In this document: positions 1 to 5,932 of the stretch, piece after piece | Numbering within the stretch: position 1 is the stretch's first letter | Layout of the letters: the number at the start of each line of letters is the position of its first letter | Assembly: GCA_023144715.1 (NCBI GenBank) | Contig: JAGLFC010000003.1 | Coordinates: 1-7,109 of the forward strand | Length of the DNA stretch: 7,109 nucleotides | Reading direction: 5' to 3' | DNA from: Gammaproteobacteria bacterium | GTDB lineage: Bacteria > Pseudomonadota > Gammaproteobacteria > GRL18 | Notes under the pieces: model-generated | The model's input: only the letters and a program-made list of their open reading frames with translations | What the model was told of the DNA's origin: nothing | Database searches by the model: none | Program-made: the position numbers and the translations under genes

Positions 1-240
1 TAGCTCAGTGGGTAGTTGACTCTTCTTAATGGCTTTTTTATTGTAATAGCGTAATACCATTAATAAACACCAAATTAAGACCAGTATTGTGATCACAGTG
101 GTAAGATTATCTTTTAAATCACCCTGTTCGACCATGACATAAAACGTACCGACGACACCTGATAATCCCCCTAAAAACATGACCACAATTGCCAATGCAA
201 GAAAGATCCAAAAATAAATAAACAGCCCAATAAAACGCAT
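1..240 (-). CDS. Small membrane protein, N-terminal 80 residues (cut by left edge)
   Basis: An open frame of 80 codons starts at ATG (238-240, minus strand) and is still open at base 1, so the C-terminus lies outside the window. The protein begins MRFIGLFIYFW. It has two clear hydrophobic segments, about residues 4-33 and 47-65, joined by a short polar loop (EQGDLKDN). A basic stretch follows (RYYNKKAIKKS), which by the positive-inside rule suggests that end is cytoplasmic. An SD-like AAGAG lies about 9 bases before the ATG. The start is 27 bases after the hemB stop on the same strand, so it is probably the last visible gene of a trhP-hemB operon. I do not recognise the family. The length, frame integrity and hydrophobic pattern support a real inner-membrane protein, but its function cannot be called. 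Confidence 0.7.
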   Translation of the reverse strand, partial: MRFIGLFIYFWIFLALAIVVMFLGGLSGVVGTFYVMVEQGDLKDNLTTVITILVLIWCLLMVLRYYNKKAIKKSQLPTEL

Positions 241-267
241 TTTATAATTCTCTTATTTGTTTAATGA

Positions 268-1269
268 TTATTCATTCAACCAAAGTGCTACTTGTTTACT
301 AAAATAACTTAAAATGCCATCAGCTCCTGCTCGTTTAAAGCATAATAATGATTCCAAAATAACTTTACGTTCATCGAGCCAACCATTTTGAATCGCTGCC
401 ATTGTCATCGCATATTCACCGCTGACTTGATAAGCATACGTGGGAACACCAAATTCTTGTTTAACACGTCGTACAATATCTAAGTAAGGCATGCCCGGTT
501 TGACCATAATCATATCCGCACCTTCTTCAATATCCATCGCAACTTCTAATAATGCCTCATCACTATTTCCCGGATCCATTTGATAGTTAGTTTTGTCAGC
601 CTTACCTAAATTAGCCGCTGAACCCACCGCATCTCGAAAAGGACCATAAAAACTAGACGCATATTTAGCCGAATACGCTAAAATTCGAGTGTGAATATAA
701 TTATTTTCTTCCAAAGCATTACGAATATCACCAATACGCCCATCCATCATATCTGAGGGAGCAACCACATCCGCACCTGCTTGAGCATGAGATAAGGCTT
801 GTTTAATCAGAACTTCTACCGTTTCGTCATTGAGTACATAGCCTGAAGAATCAATTAGGCCATCCTGTCCATGAGAGGTAAAAGGATCCAGTGCCACATC
901 GGTAATCACACCTAATTCTGGATAAGCATCTTTAACCGCCATCACGGCTCGTTGTGCCAAGCCATTGGGATTATACGCTTCACAGGCATCATCCGATTTA
1001 GCACTTTGTGGGGTGACAGGAAAAAGAGCAATCGCTGGTACGCCTAAAGAAACCAGTTCTTTAGCTTCTTTGAGTAATAAATCAATACTGACTCGCTCAA
1101 CACCGGGCATGGACGCAATGGCTTCACGTTGCCCTGACCCTTCTAAAATAAACATGGGATAAATGAGATCATCGACCGATAAATGAGATTCACGCATTAA
1201 ACGTCTAGAAAAATCATCACGACGCATACGGCGTTTTCGAGTAAAAGGGTAAACAGTTGAAAGGGTCAA
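268..1269 (-). CDS. hemB: Delta-aminolevulinic acid dehydratase (porphobilinogen synthase)
   Basis: Cytoplasmic enzyme that condenses two 5-aminolevulinate molecules to porphobilinogen, the first common pyrrole of haem and other tetrapyrroles. The 333-residue protein is full length for the family. The two Schiff-base lysines are visible: Lys202 in AYSAKYASSFYGPFRDA and Lys257 in the signature GADMIMVKPGMPY. The metal-site loop (residues 124-137) reads DVALDPFTSHGQDG, with Asp124, Asp128 and Asp136 where zinc enzymes have cysteines. This is the Mg-dependent Pseudomonas aeruginosa type, and its numbering is shifted by 3 from that enzyme. The start is TTG (1267-1269): an in-frame TAG lies four codons upstream and AGGAAA lies 5 bases before the TTG. 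The next ATG (residue 15) would remove the conserved N-terminal arm. It follows trhP by about 23 bases and probably shares its transcript. Confidence 0.97.
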   Translation of the reverse strand: MTLSTVYPFTRKRRMRRDDFSRRLMRESHLSVDDLIYPMFILEGSGQREAIASMPGVERVSIDLLLKEAKELVSLGVPAIALFPVTPQSAKSDDACEAYNPNGLAQRAVMAVKDAYPELGVITDVALDPFTSHGQDGLIDSSGYVLNDETVEVLIKQALSHAQAGADVVAPSDMMDGRIGDIRNALEENNYIHTRILAYSAKYASSFYGPFRDAVGSAANLGKADKTNYQMDPGNSDEALLEVAMDIEEGADMIMVKPGMPYLDIVRRVKQEFGVPTYAYQVSGEYAMTMAAIQNGWLDERKVILESLLCFKRAGADGILSYFSKQVALWLNE

Positions 1270-1274
1270 AATAA

Positions 1275-1280
1275 TTTCCT
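1275..1280 (-). promoter_or_regulatory. Ribosome binding site fixing the TTG start of hemB
   Basis: The minus strand reads AGGAAA here, 5 bases before the TTG at 1267-1269. With the in-frame TAG just upstream, it makes TTG the only start that gives the full N-terminal arm of HemB. Confidence 0.75.
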
Positions 1281-1292
1281 ATAAATGGACTA

Positions 1293-2672
1293 TTAAAAAT
1301 TGCGAGCAATTAAACTGTACTGATCGGCTTTAAAAGGTAAGGGGATGGTGACAATATGACCACTTCCGGGAGCCACATCCATTGCCTCGCCTTTTTTACT
1401 GGTAATCGACTTCAGTGTAAAAGCTTTATTGCCCTCTGGCACAATCAGCTCTAGGGTGTCCCCGACTGAAAAACGATTTTTAACATCCACTAAAGCGGTT
1501 TGATCGGCACTGTTATATTCTATTATTTCAGCCACAAATTGTTGGCTTTTACTACGCGAATGATTGTCCATATAATTTTGATAATCATGGGTATGATGAC
1601 GCTCATAAAAACCATCGGTATAACCACGGTTTGCCAAATTATTCAGATCGGCATAAAGTTCCATTGAAAAGGCTTCACCGTTGGACAAAGAATCAATTGC
1701 CTGACGATACACTTGAGCGGTGCGTGCGGCATAATAATGAGACTTGGTGCGTCCTTCAATTTTGAGCGAATCCACACCAATTTTCATTAATCGTTCTACA
1801 TGCTCTAAGGCTCGTAAATCTTTAGAATTCATAATATAGGTGCCATTTTCATCTTCTATAATGGGCATATATTCGCCGGGCCGTTCTGTTTCTTCAATCA
1901 AATAGGTTTTATCTGCAAGAGGATGACGCTGTAATTGTGAATCATCAGGAAAGGCTTCGGGTGAATTCATCGCATTAAAGGGATCAAAGTCTATTTTTTG
2001 TGGTTCTGGAGGAGTCAGCTCAATATCACCTGTGATATTTTCTTGACCCTCATGGACTTTGTATTCCCAACGACACGCATTGGTACACGTCCCTTGATTG
2101 GGATCACGGTGATTAAAGTAACCTGATAATAAACAACGACCCGAATAAGCAATACATAACGCCCCATGTACAAAGACTTCTAGTTCTATATCTGGGCATT
2201 GCTGGCGAATTTCTTCAATTTCATCTAAAGACAGTTCACGTGATAAGATAACACGCTCAATCCCCATAGATTGCCAAAATTTTACCGCGGCGTAATTCAC
2301 GGTATTAGCCTGCACAGATAAATGAATGGGTATATGAGGCCAATGTTCTCTGACCATCATAATTAAACCCGGATCCGCCATAATCAAGGCATCAGGTTGT
2401 AATTCTATAATAGGAGCCATATCTTTAAGATAGGTTTTTATTTTAGAATTATGAGGAATGACATTGGAGGCTAAAAAAAACTTTTTGTTGTGTTCATGGG
2501 CTTCATTAATGCCTATTTTAATATTTTCATAGGTAAAATCATTATTTCTGGCTCGTAAACTATAGCGAGGTTGCCCTGCATAAACAGCATCGGCACCAAA
2601 ATGATAGGCATAACGCATATTTCTTAATGTGCCTGCTGGAAGCAGTAACTCTGGTTTTTTGAGTGTGTTCAT
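1293..2672 (-). CDS. trhP: tRNA 5-hydroxyuridine modification protein TrhP (YegQ, peptidase U32 family)
   Basis: Probable TrhP, which makes 5-hydroxyuridine at the wobble position of certain tRNAs, the precursor of cmo5U, using prephenate in E. coli. The match to remembered E. coli YegQ is strong throughout: KPELLLPAGTLRNMRYA at the start, GADAVYAGQPRYSLR, DALIMADPGLIM, HLSVQAN, VILSRELSLDEIEEI, the U32 signature EVFVHGALCIAYSGRCLLS, DPNQGTCTNACRWEY, GTYIMNSKDLRA, SLKIEGRTKS and a C-terminal FSVGDTLEL domain. Counting from the alternative TTG, Cys178, Cys185, Cys201 and Cys205 are candidate Fe-S ligands. The linker between WEYK and LIEE seems some 14 residues longer than in E. coli. I chose ATG at 2670-2672 (459 aa), closest to the E. 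coli start. An in-frame TTG at 2685-2687 would add five residues (464 aa). Neither has a clear SD. First gene of the presumed trhP-hemB operon. Confidence 0.93.
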   Translation of the reverse strand: MNTLKKPELLLPAGTLRNMRYAYHFGADAVYAGQPRYSLRARNNDFTYENIKIGINEAHEHNKKFFLASNVIPHNSKIKTYLKDMAPIIELQPDALIMADPGLIMMVREHWPHIPIHLSVQANTVNYAAVKFWQSMGIERVILSRELSLDEIEEIRQQCPDIELEVFVHGALCIAYSGRCLLSGYFNHRDPNQGTCTNACRWEYKVHEGQENITGDIELTPPEPQKIDFDPFNAMNSPEAFPDDSQLQRHPLADKTYLIEETERPGEYMPIIEDENGTYIMNSKDLRALEHVERLMKIGVDSLKIEGRTKSHYYAARTAQVYRQAIDSLSNGEAFSMELYADLNNLANRGYTDGFYERHHTHDYQNYMDNHSRSKSQQFVAEIIEYNSADQTALVDVKNRFSVGDTLELIVPEGNKAFTLKSITSKKGEAMDVAPGSGHIVTIPLPFKADQYSLIARNF

Positions 2673-2746
2673 TACATTTTTAGTCAATTTGGCTGAAATT
2701 AAAAAGAGATCTAATATTTACTTAAATGATCGACATTAAGTTCACA

Positions 2747-2752
2747 ATTATA
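2747..2752 (-). promoter_or_regulatory. Putative -10 box for the trhP-hemB operon
   Basis: The minus strand carries a perfect TATAAT, preceded by AAAAAGGG, about 75 bases before the trhP ATG. The hexamer 17 bases upstream (ACACAT) is a poor -35 match, and spacings of 16 or 18 are no better. The -10 call rests on the consensus hexamer and the position in the divergent gap. A start about 7 bases downstream would leave a leader of roughly 70 bases. Confidence 0.45.
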
Positions 2753-2801
2753 CCCTTTTTAACTTGTTTATGTGTGTTATTTATCGGAAAATATAACTTC
2801 C

Positions 2802-2816
2802 TATATCGATGATATA
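2802..2816. repeat. Small inverted repeat upstream of the mlaC-like gene (possible operator)
   Basis: TATATC and GATATA form perfect 6-base arms around a GAT spacer, about 36 bases before the mlaC-like ATG. A looser GGAA/TTCC pair lies just upstream (2787-2800). The right arm overlaps a TGATATACA string (2810-2818), which could be a weak extended -10. The symmetry and position fit a regulator site, but the sequence is AT-rich and short palindromes arise easily, so this is only a candidate. Confidence 0.2.
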
Positions 2817-2851
2817 CATTTTATACCATAAAATATTTTTTAGGAAAAATA

Positions 2852-3514
2852 ATGTTAACTCTATTTAAACAGATAAACATCATGTTTTTAAGTCTATTTT
2901 TTAGCATGACTTTATTAGCAAATATCACTTATGCTGACTCAATTCCAATTCCACAAAAATTAATGGAAGAAGCCTCACAACAGATGGTGAGTGAGTTTAT
3001 AAATAATGCTGAAGCCATTAAAAAAAATCCTGACATTGCTCATGACCTCATCAAAAAAAATTTAGTACCCAAAGTGAATTTTCCTTTAATATCGCGTTGG
3101 GTATTAGGTAAAAACTGGCGCACTGCGAGTCCAGCACAAAAAAAAGAATTTCAAAATGAATTTCAAATATTGGTGATTCAATTCTATTCTGAAGCGTTAC
3201 TTCAGTTTTTACAAGATAACGACATCAATAAAGATATGATCAAATTTTTGCCTTTTAGAGGGTCAAGAAAAGGTAAATATGCCACCGTTCGCTCGCAGAT
3301 TTATCCACCCTCAGGAGGCTCAACGGTTAAAGTGAACTATGAGTTGTATCATGGTAAAAGTGGTCAATGGCAAGTATATGATGTCAAAATTGAAGGTATC
3401 AGTCTAGTCTCTACCTATCGTTCAAGTTTTAACAATATTATCACCAAAAAAGGAATAGAGGGTCTCATTTTAGAACTTAAAAATAAAAATGAATTACAAG
3501 CAACAAATTCTTAA
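2852..3514 (+). CDS. MlaC / Ttg2D family periplasmic phospholipid-binding protein
   Basis: Likely periplasmic lipid carrier of the MlaC (toluene tolerance Ttg2D) family. In the Mla system such proteins shuttle phospholipids between the outer-membrane MlaA complex and the inner-membrane MlaFEDB transporter. The 220-residue product starts with a signal peptide: hydrophobic residues 9-24 and a probable cut after TYA (residue 28). Family motifs are LVPKVNFPLISRWVLGKNWR (71-90), with aromatic and small residues following in the helix to about 120, and the C-terminal WQVYDVKIEGISLVSTYR (173-190) with SSF and a GIEGLI turn after it. TAGGAAAAATA before the ATG is a good SD at 6 bases. No mlaF, E, D or B gene is adjacent, so it is either an orphan or serves a transporter encoded elsewhere. 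HpnM-type relatives share this fold, so the exact partner is uncertain. Confidence 0.85.
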   Translation: MLTLFKQINIMFLSLFFSMTLLANITYADSIPIPQKLMEEASQQMVSEFINNAEAIKKNPDIAHDLIKKNLVPKVNFPLISRWVLGKNWRTASPAQKKEFQNEFQILVIQFYSEALLQFLQDNDINKDMIKFLPFRGSRKGKYATVRSQIYPPSGGSTVKVNYELYHGKSGQWQVYDVKIEGISLVSTYRSSFNNIITKKGIEGLILELKNKNELQATNS

Positions 3515-3524
3515 ACACTGATAC

Positions 3525-3533
3525 TGATATAAT
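3525..3533 (+). promoter_or_regulatory. Putative extended -10 promoter for the MBL-fold hydrolase gene
   Basis: TGATATAAT is a perfect extended -10 element (TGn followed by TATAAT), 11 bases after the mlaC-like stop codon. No good -35 is seen at 17 bases, as is common for extended -10 promoters. Transcription starting near 3540 would give a leader of under 30 bases that still contains the AGGA ribosome binding site. It would let the hydrolase pair be expressed independently of the mlaC-like gene. Confidence 0.45.
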
Positions 3534-3554
3534 GATAAGTAACTATATACATTT

Positions 3555-3558
3555 AGGA
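3555..3558 (+). promoter_or_regulatory. Ribosome binding site of the MBL-fold hydrolase
   Basis: AGGA lies 8 bases before TTG (3567-3569) but 14 bases before the in-frame ATG (3573-3575). The spacing therefore favours the TTG start, whereas alignment with typical family N-termini would accept the ATG. Confidence 0.5.
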
Positions 3559-3566
3559 TTAATAGA

Positions 3567-4481
3567 TTGAAAATGCTCATTAAATTTTGGGGCGTAAGAG
3601 GCTCAATTCCTTGCCCTGGAATCAATACTGTAAAATATGGGGGTAATACTGCCTGTATTGAGGTGCGTTTTCCAGAAATAAATCGTATACTTATTATTGA
3701 TGCAGGTTCTGGTTTAAGAGAACTAGGGAATGATCTCATGGCACAGCAACAAGTGGTTGATACTGACTTATTGCTCACTCACACCCACTGGGATCATATT
3801 ATGGGTTTTCCATTTTTTATCCCAGCCTATATCCCTGGTACCGATATTCGTGTTTATGGCCCAGTCACTTATGAGGAAGATACGCTCGAAAAAGTCGTGG
3901 GTGGTCAAATGACCTATCGTTATTTTCCTGTGAGAGAAGCTGAACTGTCTGCTAATATTAATTATATTAGTTTACAGGAAGAAGAATTTGATTTAGGCGA
4001 TGGTATTATTGTTAAAACTCGTTATTTGAATCATCCTGTACTGTGTCTTGCCTATCGTATCGAATATCAAGGAAAAGTCTTCTGTACCGCTTATGATACT
4101 GAATCTTACAACAATGTTTTTATCACTGATCCACAAGATCCTGACTATGATCAAGAAATGGCAGAAGAAGGTGACTTGGTTGCATCTGAACAAAATGCTA
4201 TGATTGAAGAGTTCTATCAGGGTGCTGATTTTCTGGTTCATGACAGTCAATTTACACAAGAAGAATACGAACAAAAATATATTGGCTGGGGACATTGTCA
4301 TCTTGAATATGTCTGTCAGGCCATTCAACGTCAACACGTAAAAAAAGTCGCTTTTTTTCATCATGATCCGCTACGCACAGATGAGCAACTTGATGAAATG
4401 ACTACAAAATACTGTACAACAGAATATTGTGGTCAAACAAAGTCTTTTTTTGCAAAAGAAGGTATGGTTATTGAATTATGA
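3567..4481 (+). CDS. Metallo-beta-lactamase-fold metal-dependent hydrolase
   Basis: Cytoplasmic metal-dependent hydrolase of the MBL superfamily with no signal peptide; the substrate is unknown. The N-terminus IKFWGVRGSIPCPG, then KYGGNTACIEV and IIDAGSGLRELG, are typical of the stand-alone PhnP/COG1235-like branch. The metal-binding HxHxDH motif is THTHWDH (His72, His74, Asp76, His77). Further likely ligands are His156 (LNHP), Asp177 (AYDTE), Asp226 (VHDSQ), His243/His245 (GWGHCH) and His265/His266 (FFHHDP). Full length at 304 aa from TTG (3567) or 302 aa from ATG (3573). Its stop overlaps the next gene's start. The acid-rich segment DPQDPDYDQEMAEEGD (188-203) is probably a surface loop. Phosphodiesterase-like activity is a family-based guess only. 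The 52-base gap from the mlaC-like gene carries its own promoter candidate. Confidence 0.88.
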   Translation: MKMLIKFWGVRGSIPCPGINTVKYGGNTACIEVRFPEINRILIIDAGSGLRELGNDLMAQQQVVDTDLLLTHTHWDHIMGFPFFIPAYIPGTDIRVYGPVTYEEDTLEKVVGGQMTYRYFPVREAELSANINYISLQEEEFDLGDGIIVKTRYLNHPVLCLAYRIEYQGKVFCTAYDTESYNNVFITDPQDPDYDQEMAEEGDLVASEQNAMIEEFYQGADFLVHDSQFTQEEYEQKYIGWGHCHLEYVCQAIQRQHVKKVAFFHHDPLRTDEQLDEMTTKYCTTEYCGQTKSFFAKEGMVIEL

Positions 4482-4720
4482 TAAAAACATATTCAGAAGA
4501 TTTATTTGATGAGTTAAAGTTACTCTCTAAGTTTCCAGAAGAATCTCATATAGAAGGGCTTAAAATTCATCATGATGCGGATGAAATATTAATTAAATCA
4601 GCGCAATCATTGTTTGATAAAGGCATGGTCAGTCAAACCGATGGTGGCTACTTAACTGATAGTGGCCGTGAGATGGTTGAACATCTACACACTGTTCTTG
4701 ATACTTTAGAACAAAAATAG
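4478..4720 (+). CDS. TIGR02647-family small protein (possible winged-helix DNA binder)
   Basis: An 80-residue soluble protein that I recognise as resembling the TIGR02647 family of gammaproteobacterial small proteins, often labelled DNA-binding without experimental proof. Visible family-like features are YSEDLFDELKLLSKF at the start, EGLKIHHDAD (26-35), then a helix and AQSLFDKGMVSQTDGGYLTDSG (42-63), which looks like the wing of a winged-helix fold. The C-terminus is one helix (64-79). The ATG overlaps the upstream hydrolase stop as ATGA, and the nearest purine-rich stretch (AAGAAGG) is about 15 bases away, so translation probably depends on the hydrolase ribosomes. This links the two gene products in expression and possibly in function. 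No DNA target or phenotype can be inferred. Confidence 0.75.
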   Translation: MIKTYSEDLFDELKLLSKFPEESHIEGLKIHHDADEILIKSAQSLFDKGMVSQTDGGYLTDSGREMVEHLHTVLDTLEQK

Positions 4721-4723
4721 ATC

Positions 4724-4847
4724 AATATAAGCCACTCTTTTCAGATATTTTCTCTATTAGATAGACGACTATATTTTATATGCACACTATAGTGTAAATA
4801 CCTGTAAGTCTCTAAGAGAATTGTATCTGAAAATTTATAAATATAAG
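4724..4847. repeat. Nested inverted-repeat element flanked by 8-base direct repeats
   Basis: The gap between the TIGR02647 gene and the acyltransferase holds an imperfect inverted repeat. The left arm (4738-4766) pairs with the right arm (4808-4833) in blocks of 10 (TTTTCAGATA/TATCTGAAAA), 6 (TTCTCT/AGAGAA), 4 (TAGA/TCTA) and 3 (GAC/GTC) bases, separated by 2-3 base bulges or internal loops: 23 pairs in all. The loop holds a perfect 12-base palindrome (4784-4795) and a small ATAT-TTT-ATAT hairpin (4771-4781). Outside, AATATAAG occurs at 4724-4731 and 4840-4847, each 6 bases from the arms. It could be a small mobile repeat (MITE- or REP-like), a structured RNA or 3' processing element, or an operator region. 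No copy can be checked from this window. Confidence 0.5.
4784..4795. promoter_or_regulatory. Perfect 12-base palindrome ACACTATAGTGT
   Basis: A perfect dyad in the centre of the larger inverted repeat, 85 bases before the acyltransferase ATG. It contains TATAGT (4788-4793), a fair -10 match on either strand, so it may combine a promoter element and an operator. No matching -35 at 16-18 bases is evident. Confidence 0.3.
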
Positions 4848-4880
4848 ATCGAATTTATTTTAAATGAACTTTAATTTAAT

Positions 4881-5930
4881 ATGGATAAAATTAAAAACAT
4901 TCAATCTTTACGTGGAATAGCGGTATTACTGGTTGTTTTATTTCATTTGCTGAATATAGAGCAAAAATATGGAGGCTCAGAGCATATATTACCCAATTTT
5001 TTTCAATTTGGGATGTTTGGTGTTGATTTATTTTTTGTCATCAGTGGTTTTGTAATGGTTGCTATCACTCGTGGAAAATTTCAAGTATTTAATGAATCAT
5101 TAAAGTTCCTTTACCACAGAATTGCTAGAATTTATCCTCTTTATTGGATATATACCAGTCTTTTGTTCATTGTCTTTTTTTTACAACCCATGTTAATCAA
5201 TAATGCTCAAGGCAATCAAGTTGATATTTTATCTTCTTTTTTACTGATCCCATCGCACATTCTCCCTTTAGTTGTCGTAGGTTGGAGCTTAATTCATGAA
5301 ATGTACTTCTATATCATATTTTTTCTTATTCTTTTATTAATACCAGAAAAATATTTAAGATATATGCTGTTAATATGGGGATTTTTTGTACTTATTATGA
5401 ATAATTATTGGATTTCCAACAATCCTATCATACAAGTCATTTCTCATCCTTTAACGTTTGAGTTTCTTGGAGGCTGTTTTATTGCCATTTTTTATTTTCA
5501 AAAAGAAGTTCATATTAGTAATAAAATATTATTAATACTCACCCTATTCAGTATTACAGTATCTCTATTGAGTTTTTTATATTATCAAAAAATGACAGCC
5601 TCTATTATTCCATTGGGATGGTGGAGAATTATTATTTTTGGGCTTCCTGCTCTATTACTTGTATACTGTGCCATTATTGCAGAAAAAAATGGATATATTA
5701 TTCATTCATCATTACTTCTAATAGGTAATGCTTCTTATTCTATCTATTTATCGCATGTATTAACATTAAGTGTTTTTGGACGAATATGGTCTTTATTTTC
5801 TATTGACTCTATTATTGATAATATCATTATTATTCCAATACTTATTATACTTGTTCTTGGTGTTGGTTTTCTAAGCTATTTAATACTTGAAAAACCATTA
5901 TTTAGGCTAAGTCGTCATATTATTCAATAG
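4881..5930 (+). CDS. Acyltransferase family 3 integral membrane protein (OafA-like)
   Basis: Inner-membrane acyltransferase of family 3, the group that O-acetylates or otherwise acylates LPS O-antigen, exopolysaccharide or other surface glycans. The 349 residues have the family layout: IQSLRGIAVLLVVLFHLL (7-24) with Arg11 and the catalytic-type His22, FGVDLFFVISGFVM (46-59), YHRIARIYPLYW (78-89, the RxxRIxPxYW motif), WSLIHEMYFY (135-144), NASYSIYLSH (283-292) and a final LEKPL (336-340). About ten hydrophobic segments fit a multi-pass protein. There is no C-terminal SGNH domain. ATG 4881 is the earliest start, as an in-frame TAA lies at 4872-4874. No SD is visible. The gene is notably AT-rich even beside its neighbours, partly owing to Phe/Ile/Leu codons, and recent acquisition is possible. 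Its stop is 2 bases from the convergent ybgC stop. Confidence 0.9.
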   Translation: MDKIKNIQSLRGIAVLLVVLFHLLNIEQKYGGSEHILPNFFQFGMFGVDLFFVISGFVMVAITRGKFQVFNESLKFLYHRIARIYPLYWIYTSLLFIVFFLQPMLINNAQGNQVDILSSFLLIPSHILPLVVVGWSLIHEMYFYIIFFLILLLIPEKYLRYMLLIWGFFVLIMNNYWISNNPIIQVISHPLTFEFLGGCFIAIFYFQKEVHISNKILLILTLFSITVSLLSFLYYQKMTASIIPLGWWRIIIFGLPALLLVYCAIIAEKNGYIIHSSLLLIGNASYSIYLSHVLTLSVFGRIWSLFSIDSIIDNIIIIPILIILVLGVGFLSYLILEKPLFRLSRHIIQ

Positions 5931-5932
5931 CA

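Noticed and set aside
1..33. A string at the left edge that looks like a tRNA D-arm (TAGCTCAGTGGGTAG, then TTGACTC and TTAAT)
   Set aside because: The D-stem partner GAGC is absent, no T-loop (GGTTCRA) or acceptor stem follows within 80 bases, and the stretch is the coding end of the membrane protein on the other strand. Sequence to the left would settle it.
965..1162. Plus-strand open frame of 65 codons
   Set aside because: It lies entirely within hemB on the opposite strand, has no recognisable protein features and is a shadow frame.
3494..3778. Minus-strand open frame of 94 codons
   Set aside because: Opposite the start of the MBL hydrolase and the gap before it. The codons of the hydrolase frame encode clear family motifs, and this frame has none.
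3730..3912. Plus-strand open frame of 60 codons
   Set aside because: Out of frame inside the MBL hydrolase, overlapping its HxHxDH motif region; no family features.
3993..4364. Minus-strand open frame of 123 codons
   Set aside because: Entirely antisense to the MBL hydrolase. Its Phe/Ile-rich product is what an antisense AT-rich gene gives, and there is no SD or family motif.
4750..4770. Rho-independent terminator after the TIGR02647 gene
   Set aside because: The local TCTAT-TAG-ATAGA hairpin has only 5 AT-rich pairs and no following U tract. The larger inverted repeat is not GC-rich either.
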